A stretch of DNA of 64,000 nucleotides from Sphingobacterium thalpophilum. Its GTDB lineage: Bacteria > Bacteroidota > Bacteroidia > Sphingobacteriales > Sphingobacteriaceae. The stretch lies in contig NZ_LR590484.1 in the NCBI RefSeq assembly GCF_901482695.1, forward strand, positions 4,092,001 through 4,156,000, in the 5' to 3' direction. Both the position numbers and the translations under genes were made by a program. Below the pieces are notes generated by a model, which saw nothing but the letters and a program-made list of their open reading frames with translations, was not told the DNA's origin and searched no databases. Each line of letters begins with the position of its first letter. Position 1 is the first letter of the stretch. This document shows positions 53,572-62,800 of the stretch, in pieces.

Positions 53572-53744
53572 GTTTATGCTATTTTTCCAACTATAAATAT
53601 AAAAAAATATGTGGAGGTTTATAATATAACGCTGTGATTGGTGTGTCGGATGCTGACTGTGGAGTAAATATACTAAAAAAAATAATCTTACACCACTATT
53701 GGTATGATATTCGTTCAATAGTTAGGTATCGATCGTTAGCGCTC

Positions 53745-54218
53745 ATGAAAGGAAAATTTAGCACAGGCTTATTGCTGTATAAATTTCAGGACTCACAGAT
53801 CAGGTTTTTCTTGGTGCATCCGGGAGGACCGTTCTTCGTCAGAAAAGATGACGGCTGGTGGACGGTGCCCAAAGGAGAGGTTGAAGAAGACGAGGATGAG
53901 CTCAGTGCAGCCAAGGGTGAATTTTTCGAAGAGACAGGGTATTTACCCGAGGGACAGTTTATTCTGCTGGATCCCATCCGACAGAAGGGTGGAAAAACGG
54001 TAAAGTGCTGGGCTGTTGAGGGCACCATTGACCCTGATGCGATATCCAGCAACCATTTCGAGATAGAGTGGCCGCCAAGATCGGGTACACGACACAGCTT
54101 CCCGGAAGTAGATCGAGCGGGCTGGTTCACCTTAGAAGAAGCAAAACAGAAGATCAATGTGATGCAAGTGTCATTTCTCGAACAATTAGTCTCTCTTTTG
54201 GAGACGAAGGAAGGATGA
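53745..54218 (+). CDS. NUDIX hydrolase
   Basis: The 157-residue protein has a Nudix box GEVEEDEDELSAAKGEFFEETGY (G-x5-E-x7-RE-x2-EE-x-G-type, with KGE at the usual RE). WWTVPKGEVEEDED precedes it and WPPRSGTRHSFPEVDRAGWFTLEEA follows, a form known in diadenosine-type or bis(5'-nucleosyl) hydrolases. Exact substrate unknown. Confidence 0.9.
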   Translation: MKGKFSTGLLLYKFQDSQIRFFLVHPGGPFFVRKDDGWWTVPKGEVEEDEDELSAAKGEFFEETGYLPEGQFILLDPIRQKGGKTVKCWAVEGTIDPDAISSNHFEIEWPPRSGTRHSFPEVDRAGWFTLEEAKQKINVMQVSFLEQLVSLLETKEG

Positions 54219-54271
54219 TGCTTTAGCGTTGATTAATCATTATCTTTGTAGGAACATCAAATAAACTAAAT

Positions 54272-55012
54272 ATGGAATTTTCACCCTTTAATGCTGTTGT
54301 TAAGCTTTGTCTACAGGGAATGGCCATGGAGGATATTGGAAATAATGAAGAAGCTGCCAGACTGTTTGAGCAGGGATGGACCGAATCAACGAACGACCAT
54401 GAGAGATTTCTGGCTGCCTATTATATATCCAGGCACCAAGACACCTTATCGGATACGCTAAAATGGCAAGAGACCGTGTTGCGCTATGCGATGAAAATAA
54501 ATGATGATACAGTAAAGAGTGCGTTGCCTTTTCTTTATTTGAAGATATCTGAATCATATGGGCGATTGGGGCAAGCCAAAAAGTCGGCTGATTATGCAGC
54601 ATTGTCAAAACAGCTCGCCGGCAATCCCTCTGACAAAGGACCTTTTTATCATGGTACCAGAGCGAATTTGAAGATCGGAGATTTGTTGACGCCTGGGGGG
54701 AATTCCAATTATAAGGCGGATGTCAAGATGAACCATATTTATTTTACTGCCCTTGTCAATGGAGCTGGTCTTGCTGCGGCATTGGCCAAAGGTGAGGGCC
54801 GGGAACACGTGTATTTAGTCGAACCAGTGAGCAGCTTCGAAAACGATCCAAATCTTACGGACCAATTTCCGGGTAATCCAACACGATCCTACCGTTCGCG
54901 CTCGCCCTTAAAAATTATTGGAGAAGTAACCGACTGGGAGAGACCGAGTCAGGCAGAACTGGAGCAGTTTCGGCGAAAACTGGAAGATAACAAGGGGCAA
55001 ATCATAAATTGA
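54272..55012 (+). CDS. arr: rifampin ADP-ribosyltransferase fused to an N-terminal TPR-like region
   Basis: Residues from about 124 on are a complete Arr enzyme: FYHGTRANLKIGDLLTPGG, NHIYFTALVNGAGLAAALAKGEG, HVYLVEPV and NPTRSYRSRSPLKIIGEV. Arr inactivates rifampin by ADP-ribosylation. The first 120 residues are helical, TPR-like (NNEEAARLFEQGWTESTNDHERFLAAYYISRHQ), and are not part of stand-alone Arr proteins of about 140-150 residues. The fusion is in one frame. Confidence 0.9.
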   Translation: MEFSPFNAVVKLCLQGMAMEDIGNNEEAARLFEQGWTESTNDHERFLAAYYISRHQDTLSDTLKWQETVLRYAMKINDDTVKSALPFLYLKISESYGRLGQAKKSADYAALSKQLAGNPSDKGPFYHGTRANLKIGDLLTPGGNSNYKADVKMNHIYFTALVNGAGLAAALAKGEGREHVYLVEPVSSFENDPNLTDQFPGNPTRSYRSRSPLKIIGEVTDWERPSQAELEQFRRKLEDNKGQIIN

Positions 55013-55074
55013 TAATAACATAAAGGCGTTTGACCGCAGGGTGACTCAGTCGTACTGCTGTGCAAGTTGATCAT

Positions 55075-55641
55075 ATGGGACATATAAGAGAATATTATGA
55101 ACGGATTATAAAATTGTCCGAGTCGGAATGGCATTTTATCGCTCGTCATTTTCGAAGAAGAATTTATAAGAGAAATGAGGTTATCACTGCTAGGGGGCAG
55201 ATTGAAAATAACCTATTTTTTGTAGAAAGCGGTATTGTTAGATTTTGTATTCCCGACGAAGAAAAAGAAATCACTTTTCATTTCTGTTTTAACAAAGAAT
55301 TTACCTGTGCTTACGATTCTTTTTTGACACAGACACCGTCGGAATATGAATTACAGGCTTTGGTTGAGACCATAGTTTGGTATATTTCCTATGAAGATCT
55401 TCAGCACATTTATGCCCATAGCGAGGTGGGGAATTATCTAGGACGTCATATTGCAGAAAAACTATTTCTCACTAAGAGTAAGAGAGAGGTCTCTTTATTG
55501 AAATATAGTGCAAAGGAGCGCTATATAAATTTATTTACCGAACAGCCTGAAATAATTAAGTTGATCCCATTAAAATATGTTGCATCCTATATTGGCATTA
55601 CGCCACAGGGCTTGAGCCGTATCCGTCGGGAGATTTGTTAA
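55075..55641 (+). CDS. Crp/Fnr-family regulator of the second def cassette
   Basis: The 188-residue protein is a close paralogue of the island regulator at 18526-19092, same length and start (MGHIREYYERIIKL), HTH VASYIGITPQGLSRIRREIC. I use the ATG at 55075 because it gives the same N-terminus, not the GTG at 55060. It is followed by a peptide deformylase gene after 56 nt. Confidence 0.92.
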   Translation: MGHIREYYERIIKLSESEWHFIARHFRRRIYKRNEVITARGQIENNLFFVESGIVRFCIPDEEKEITFHFCFNKEFTCAYDSFLTQTPSEYELQALVETIVWYISYEDLQHIYAHSEVGNYLGRHIAEKLFLTKSKREVSLLKYSAKERYINLFTEQPEIIKLIPLKYVASYIGITPQGLSRIRREIC

Positions 55642-55682
55642 CATAGGTTCATTGTCTGAATGCCTGAGACTTGTGATCTTTG
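55638..55682 (+). promoter_or_regulatory. conserved promoter/operator of the second Crp-def cassette
   Basis: TTAACATAGGTTCATTG (55638-55654) and GATCTTTG (55675-55682), 20 nt apart. It is the same layout as 18488-18444 on the minus strand. The element overlaps the crp stop codon, so it must have been kept for function and not by gene coding. Confidence 0.72.
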
Positions 55683-55697
55683 TTAAAAAGATGACAG

Positions 55698-56279
55698 ATG
55701 AAGAGATCCATTTTAGCCTATGGGCATAGCATACTGAAAAAGGACTGTATGTCCATAAACAAAGATTATCCGCAGTTGCAGACATTGATAGCGGATTTAT
55801 GGGAAACAATGGAAAACGCCAACGGCTGTGGATTAGCGGCCTCACAAATCGGCATTCCTATCCGATTGTTTGTTGTCGATAGCATTTCCTCTTATAGGAA
55901 TCTAGACTATGAAGATAGGACAGTATATTTCGATGTAACCGATGAAGGCATAAGAGAAACGTTCATTAACGCCAAGATTATCAAAAGGTCCGATGAAATG
56001 TGGGAAGATGAAGAAGGTTGTTTAAGCATCCCCGGAATTTCCCGTAAGGTGAAACGCAGCTGGTCAATTACGATCGAATATTATAATGCTCACTTTGAGA
56101 AACAACGTCGTGAGTTCTCTGGGCTGACCGCGAGGATGATTCAGCATGAATATGATCACACACTTGGCATCCTTTATCTTGACCATTTACAGCCATTGAC
56201 GAAAAGGATGCTGGAGTCTAAACTGCAAAAAATCCGCAAGGGGCAGATAACCAATTGTTATCCGATGACATTTATCTAA
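55698..56279 (+). CDS. def: peptide deformylase, second copy
   Basis: The 193-residue deformylase has GCGLAASQIG, EGCLS and QHEYDH. The first motif has Ala-Ser in place of the usual Ala/Ser-Pro before Gln (AASQ vs ASPQ in the island copy), a notable change at a conserved position. Same gene order and spacing class as the island cassette. Likely an accessory deformylase. Confidence 0.94.
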   Translation: MKRSILAYGHSILKKDCMSINKDYPQLQTLIADLWETMENANGCGLAASQIGIPIRLFVVDSISSYRNLDYEDRTVYFDVTDEGIRETFINAKIIKRSDEMWEDEEGCLSIPGISRKVKRSWSITIEYYNAHFEKQRREFSGLTARMIQHEYDHTLGILYLDHLQPLTKRMLESKLQKIRKGQITNCYPMTFI

Positions 56280-56388
56280 CACTTCATGAGCTCAAACGGT
56301 GGTGGAAAATACATCGGTGGAGCGTTGGGAAAGAATGTGACTACGATTTAAATAAAGTTTGTTGTAAATTAGCCCTTCAAATTTATTT

Positions 56389-58104
56389 ATGAATACGTTT
56401 CCCATACTATTGCTTTTCTTGACCGTCAGTGTTGCCTATGGGCAGAATCTGACGCCTTATGAACGCGGGAATGGCAATCAAACGACAACATTGGCAGAGA
56501 TGCAGCATTTCTACCGAGCTTTGTCCAGTCAATACCCGTCTATCCGATATGAGACCAGAGGTGAAGATGATAACGGCATGCCCATCGACGTTGTCATATT
56601 TGACGCATCAAGGGAGGCTCTGGAAGAATCAAGGGTAGCAAAATCCGTATTGCTGATAAACAACGGGATCCATCCCGGTGAGCCAGATGGAATTGATGCG
56701 ACGATGATGCTTATGCGGGACCTGGCAACAGGCAAGATAACGATACCCAAGAACGTTGTCGTCGCTGCTATTGCGAGTTATAATATAAGCGGTATGCTCA
56801 ATCGGGGCAGTTTCTCAAGAGCCAATCAGAACGGGCCGGAGGAGTACGGCTTTCGCGGTAACGCGCGCAATTATGATCTAAATCGTGATTTTATCAAAAC
56901 TGATACGAAGAACTCGAGAAGCTTTCAGCAGATTTTCCATTGGTTGAAGCCCGATGTTTTTATTGACAACCATGTAAGCAATGGTGCAGACTATCAATAT
57001 ACATTTACCTATATATCGACAAATAAGGAGCGACTGGGAGAGAAGTTGGGAAGCTATTTAAACAATGAAATGCAAAAAACACTGCTACATCAGCTGCAAA
57101 AGAATGGTTTTTTATCGGTTCCTTACGTAAATATTCATAACGATGTTCCCGATGCTGGTTTTCCAGTTTTTATGGATTCCCCCAGGTATGCCACGGGTTA
57201 TACCAGTCTATTTAACGTTATCGGAACAGTGGTCGAAACACACATGCTAAAATCTTATTCCGACCGTGTCAAGGCAACTTATGACTATATGCATTATAAT
57301 ATTCAGTTTATGGAGCAGAATTATCAGGTGATACAGCGGAAAAAGGCCGAGAATTTGGTCCAATATCGTATCGGAAATGACTATCCGATTTCCTGGAGAC
57401 TGGATACATCAACATATGAAAACATCGACTTCAAAGGGTATGAAGCAAAATATAAACCAAGCGAAGTCTCATCAACCCAGAGGTTATGGTATGATCGGAA
57501 TGCAAAATTTTCAAAAAAGATCAAACTGTATAATTCCTATGTGCCCGTTAAAAAGATCATTATCCCGAGATATTATGTAATTCCTCAATCTGAATGGAAA
57601 GTCGTTGATCTGCTAAAACTTAATCATATTAAAATGATTCCGATCCAGCAGGACACTGTACTGAACGTGGAGGAATATCGAATCAAGGATTTCAAGACTG
57701 TCACTTCTCCGTACGAGGGCCATTATTTGCACTACGACACCGATGTAGTCCGCCAATCTGCCGCGCGCAAGTTTAGCGCCGGCGATCTTTTAATTCCACT
57801 AGATCAGGATGGTGTGAAATATCTTTTGGAGACATTGGAACCCGAGGCAACCGATTCCTACTTCAACTGGAATTTTTTTGATGCAATTTTAGGGCAGAAA
57901 GAATATTATTCAGCTTACGTTTTTGAAGATACGGCCGCTAAGCTGCTCAAGGAAAACAAGAATTTGAAAATAGCTTTCGAACGGGAAAAAGCAAACAATT
58001 CGAAATTTGCAACTGATGGGAGAGCTCAGTTAGACTGGATCTATAAGCACTCTGATTATTATGAAAAATCCCATCTGCTATATCCGATTTTTAGGATGAA
58101 CTGA
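56389..58104 (+). CDS. exported M14-family metallocarboxypeptidase
   Basis: A signal peptide (MNTFPILLLFLTVSVAYG) precedes a 550-residue protein with the zinc motif NGIHPGEPDGIDA (His and Glu ligands) and FIDNHVSNGADYQYT (third His ligand). It probably trims peptides in the periplasm or at the surface. Single gene. Confidence 0.9.
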   Translation: MNTFPILLLFLTVSVAYGQNLTPYERGNGNQTTTLAEMQHFYRALSSQYPSIRYETRGEDDNGMPIDVVIFDASREALEESRVAKSVLLINNGIHPGEPDGIDATMMLMRDLATGKITIPKNVVVAAIASYNISGMLNRGSFSRANQNGPEEYGFRGNARNYDLNRDFIKTDTKNSRSFQQIFHWLKPDVFIDNHVSNGADYQYTFTYISTNKERLGEKLGSYLNNEMQKTLLHQLQKNGFLSVPYVNIHNDVPDAGFPVFMDSPRYATGYTSLFNVIGTVVETHMLKSYSDRVKATYDYMHYNIQFMEQNYQVIQRKKAENLVQYRIGNDYPISWRLDTSTYENIDFKGYEAKYKPSEVSSTQRLWYDRNAKFSKKIKLYNSYVPVKKIIIPRYYVIPQSEWKVVDLLKLNHIKMIPIQQDTVLNVEEYRIKDFKTVTSPYEGHYLHYDTDVVRQSAARKFSAGDLLIPLDQDGVKYLLETLEPEATDSYFNWNFFDAILGQKEYYSAYVFEDTAAKLLKENKNLKIAFEREKANNSKFATDGRAQLDWIYKHSDYYEKSHLLYPIFRMN

Positions 58105-58192
58105 TGTATGTATGCCAACCGATAGCGTTCATGTGGCGGTATTGACTGGCTACTGGCAGATTGTCGAGTGAGGTTTGGATACTATCCGTTCA

Positions 58193-58576
58193 TCAATGGT
58201 AACTGTATTGTTCAACCGAACTTCTAATATGGGAGAACAATTGTAGAGGATCAAGTTCAACGGCTATTAAGGAATGAATAAAACGATCACATGATCTTGT
58301 TTGATCGATATTTGCCGGATCAGCTATTAGCAGTATCGGGATATTTCCGAAATGATCTCTTGTCAATGCAAAAAAGAGGTCAGCATCCTTGAATACGATC
58401 CGGTAATCCAATAATAAGAGCTGGGGTGAGATATTGGGTGAAATGCTGATAGTATCAATCGAAGGCCCTTCAAGTACAACTCTTGCAGGGCTTTGCGGAT
58501 GTTCGTTGATTAGAGTCCGATAAGCTAGCCGGATTTTTCTGATATTGCTTATTATGCCGATATTGATCTTTTCCAT
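58193..58576 (-). CDS. degenerate receiver-like protein
   Basis: The 127-residue protein has a CheY-like alternation (NIGIISNIRKIRLAYRTLI; QLLLLDYRIV with a lone Asp; IPILLIAD) but lacks the paired acidic residues after the first strand. It may be a stand-alone, non-phosphorylated receiver. No kinase nearby. Confidence 0.6.
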   Translation of the reverse strand: MEKINIGIISNIRKIRLAYRTLINEHPQSPARVVLEGPSIDTISISPNISPQLLLLDYRIVFKDADLFFALTRDHFGNIPILLIADPANIDQTRSCDRFIHSLIAVELDPLQLFSHIRSSVEQYSYH

Positions 58577-58654
58577 CATTGAAGAATAAATTGCTTGTGC
58601 CTTTTATTATCGAACTAGGAGTATATGGCTCGCTATCAGGACTCTGGATAGTTT

Positions 58655-59107
58655 TTAATTTGCCGCTTTCATCATAAAGCTTTTGCTGGACTTTTCCATT
58701 TCCTTTGTGCTTACAATTTTTCGTAGCGAATGGCTGGAGAAGCGATTTTTATGCTTGGTATAGATGATTTCAATGCCTTCGGCCACACAGTAATCTCTTC
58801 CGGGAAAATCTATGGCTCTATATTCTTCACCAATAAAGCGTTTGTGAATAGGCAGTGATTGCAACATATCAGTAATATCATCATCGGATTCATACGGAAT
58901 GATCTCATCAACAAATTGACATCCTTCTAATTTTATAAATCGCTCTACCATGGTCTGGGCAGGTACATATTCACCTGGTTCCTGCCGGTTTGGGTCTGTC
59001 TTGAGGCCGACGATAAGGTAGTCGCATTGCCGTTTGGCTTCCTGCAAAGCGACGATATGACCTACATGTAACATATCAAAAACACCGAAAATAATTCCTA
59101 TAATCAT
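58655..59107 (-). CDS. cytidylyltransferase-like protein 1
   Basis: The 150-residue protein has the HIGH motif as HVGH (GVFDMLHVGHIVALQEAK) and RFSSHSLRKIV at the KMSKS-like site (R-x-S-S-x-S). Close to glycerol-3-phosphate cytidylyltransferases. It follows its paralogue after 18 nt in the same direction. Confidence 0.87.
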   Translation of the reverse strand: MIIGIIFGVFDMLHVGHIVALQEAKRQCDYLIVGLKTDPNRQEPGEYVPAQTMVERFIKLEGCQFVDEIIPYESDDDITDMLQSLPIHKRFIGEEYRAIDFPGRDYCVAEGIEIIYTKHKNRFSSHSLRKIVSTKEMEKSSKSFMMKAAN

Positions 59108-59125
59108 ATCTGCTAGTTTAAAAAG

Positions 59126-59608
59126 TTATGCATTCGCACGTTTCAATGGATAATTGGTATTTTCATTAATATTGACAATCGCTCCCTGATTGGCTTGCTG
59201 TTTGGTCGCTATAATGCTACGTAAAGAAGAGCTGGAGAACCGGTTTTCGCGCCGATTAAAATAAAGCACTATACCTTTTTCCTCACAATATTTCCGTCCT
59301 GTGAAAGCTTTATCCATATATTCATCGCCTAAGATCCGTACATGGATCTTATAGGAACGCAGTACATCTTCCAGGTCCTGTTCGGTGGCATAGGGAATAA
59401 TCATATCCACATGTTTGCAGGCTTTTAATTGCATATAACGTTCAAATACGGTTTGCGTCGGTTTATTTTTTTCGGGTCTGTCTAAAGTTGGATCAGTCTG
59501 AAGACCACAGATCAGAAAGTCGCATTGTTCTTTTGCATCTTCGAGCATCTTGATGTGACCAGCATGGAGCAAATCAAAAGCAGAAAAGGTAATTCCTATT
59601 TTTTTCAT
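59126..59608 (-). CDS. cytidylyltransferase-like protein 2
   Basis: The 160-residue protein has HAGH (SAFDLLHAGHIKMLEDAK) and RFSSSSLRSIIATK. It is a diverged tandem duplicate of the next gene. Start at 59608 (MKKIGITFSAFD). Both might make CDP-activated polyols for surface glycans; no other such gene is near. Confidence 0.87.
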   Translation of the reverse strand: MKKIGITFSAFDLLHAGHIKMLEDAKEQCDFLICGLQTDPTLDRPEKNKPTQTVFERYMQLKACKHVDMIIPYATEQDLEDVLRSYKIHVRILGDEYMDKAFTGRKYCEEKGIVLYFNRRENRFSSSSLRSIIATKQQANQGAIVNINENTNYPLKRANA

Positions 59609-59807
59609 AATGTATTTATTTTTAACCTGCAATATATATTGAAGAAGTACAATAAGAACCTCGTTCAGCAGATTTCGTTTTAATTTTAAATTATTTTTTT
59701 TCTAAGATGTTCCGGAGATTGGATTGCATCAACAAATTTTTTTCAAAGATCTGGCGAACTAATTCGGCTGGGTACTGTTCTGCTATAAAAACGAAATCAG
59801 CCAAGCT

Positions 59808-62800
59808 ATGCATACAAATAAAAATGTGTCCATTTGCCATCAGTCAGCGCCATATACTACCTACAGAATACAATTTCATAAAGACTTTAATTTCAGTGAC
59901 TTCGAATTGGTAATCGATTATTTGCAGCAGCTTGGGATAGATACTATCTACGCTGCACCGATATTACGTTCGGTTCCTTCCAGCAGCCACGGCTATGATG
60001 GAATCGAAATGAACCAAATTGATCCGGAACTAGGGTCATTGGATGATTTTAAACGGATCAGAAAAAAACTCCATCAATATGGTATAAAATGGTTGCAGGA
60101 TATCGTGCCGAATCACATGGCGTTCCATACTTCAAATCAATGGTTGATGGATGTTTTAGAATTTGGCGCGGCTTCGCGGTACAATACGTATTTTGATACC
60201 TGTCTCAGTTCAAATATGTTTGAAGATGGAAAGCTCATGGTTCCAGTTCTTGTACAATCGCTGGACGATGTAATCCATCAGGGGCATCTCTCTTTAATCC
60301 GAAATCATGACAAATTTTACCTGAGTTATCAGGACAATTTCTATCCCCTTTGTCCCGAATCCTACTGTTACATCCTGGTGGATAGCCTCCGGAAAACGCA
60401 CGGTGACTACAACGGGTTTCTCGTGCAGATAAATACCCTTCAAGCCAACGGCAATATCGAAGAGTGGAATAGCATCCGTCAATCCATCATTTCGGAAATT
60501 GGCGATGTGGAACTTGAGCTTATCCTACAGAAGTTTAACAGCAGCGGTGAGCGTCTGCGCGAACTTGCCCATAGTCAGTATTATGAACTATGTCCCTGGT
60601 GGGAAACCAGCAAGCGGATAAATTACCGCCGTTTTTTCACGGTCAACGGCCTGATCTGTATACATATGCAGGATGCGGCTGTGTTTGATCATGCGCACCA
60701 GCTGTTAAACACACTCATTGAACAGGGGTTGATAGATGGACTACGCGTGGATCATATCGACGGTCTTTATAACCCTAGTCGATATCTACATAATTTACGT
60801 AAACTGGTCGGGCCTAATACATATATCGTGGCCGAAAAAATTCTCGAACGAGGAGAAAAATTGCCTCAAAACTGGCCTATCCAGGGAACCACCGGGTACG
60901 AATTTCTATCTGCCTGCAATAATGTCTTTACCAATCGGAAAAGTAGGAAAGTGTTCGATCGCTACTACCGAAAATTGATGGGTGAAAAACAAACGATCAA
61001 AAAGCTGCAATTGAACAAGAAATTGCATATTGTTCGTGAGCACATGAGTGGTGACGTTGACAATTTGGTGCGGATGATGTCGGCATTGTTGCCGGCTGCC
61101 CATGATAAACAAGATGCTATAAAGGCATTTGTGGAATTTTTTCTCGCGTATTTTCCATTGTATAGGATTTATGATGACCATTTTCCCCTATCGCAAGAGA
61201 GTTATGCCCTAATAACCAGATTATTTAAGAAGCTAACCTGTACTACAGAACTGGACCAACAGATTGTACAAGAAGTTTGGAGCCTATTTAAGGATGCGCA
61301 GGAGGGGCGGGAGATATCCACATTGCCTGCGTTACTTCAACTATTGATGCGTATGATGCAATTCACCGGCCCTGTTATGGCTAAAGGAGTGGAGGATACG
61401 CTCATGTATACGTACAACCGGTTTATTGCACACAACGAGGTAGGGGATCACCCGCATAATTTTGGCTTCAGCAAAAAGGAGTTTCATCGCGCAATGCGTC
61501 ATCGGCAACAATATTGGCCCCTTTCGCTGAATGCAAGCTCGACGCACGATACGAAGCGTGGGGAAGACGCCCGTAGCCGCCTATTGGTGCTCACATCAAT
61601 CGCAGATAAATGGGTGAAACAAGTACAGATCTGGCAGGACATTGTGTGGAACGAATATCGTAGCGATCTCCCGCACCCTAATGACGAGTACTTTATTTAT
61701 CAGGCCTTAGTGAGTTCTTATCCTTCAGGGAAACATCGAAAGGTTGTAGACGAGGGCTTTGAACAGCGCTTTTTGGATTATTTGGTTAAATATCTGCGCG
61801 AAGGTAAAGAACGCTCTAACTGGGAGGAACCCAATTTCAGTTATGAAAACACTGTTCAGGACTTCGCGCGCTTTCTGCTTGATGCGGAACGCCCGTTCTT
61901 CACGAGCTTTTATCAGTTTATCGAAGAGATTGCAGACCATGGTATGCTCAACAGTCTTGTCCAGCAAGTATTAAAGTTTACCTGTCCCGGTGTTCCGGAT
62001 ATTTACCAAGGTTCCGAACTTTGGGATTATAGTTTTGTCGACCCCGATAATCGGCGGCCGGTCGATTATCCGTTGCGGAAGCAGCTAATATCTGATATCG
62101 CTGCAATACAAGAAGAAGATCTGGTTGCTACACTGTGGCGTGAACGGCATGATGGGAAGATCAAGCTTTGGCTGATCCGCGAACTGATCCGGATACGTAA
62201 GACAAATCCAGCGCTAATTGGCAGCGGCAGTTATATTAAACTTAAGGTATCCGGCCGTTACCGGAAGCATATTTTAGCTTTTGCACGTCGATCTGATGAC
62301 AACTGGCTGGTCGTAGTAGTACCTCTACATCTAGGGGCACTCGCAAAAGCTGTCAAGTTTGTTACCGGAAGTTTTGACTGGGCGGATACGCGGGTTTGCC
62401 TCCCAACTATGCATAAAGTGAACTGGCAGCAAGTCGTTTCTGAAAACAGTGGTGAAGGCAACGAAATCCTGATGAACGACATTTTTAATCAGCTACCGTT
62501 GGCAATTTTGACCTTTAAAGATAAGCCGCAAAACAGGAGCGCCGGAATATTGCTGCACATCAGTTCGCTTCCGTCTCCCTTTGGCATAGGAGATATGGGC
62601 AAACAGGCCCGTCGTTTTGTGGACAAGCTACAGGCAAGCGGGCAGACCTGGTGGCAGGTGCTTCCACTTGGTCCCACTGATCCCGCGCAAAATCATTCTC
62701 CTTACAGCACCTTTAGCACCAGATCTGGCAATCCATTATTTATAGACCTGAAGCCCTTGATAAAATTAGGACTGCTCGACAAAGCTGATCTCACCGAGGT

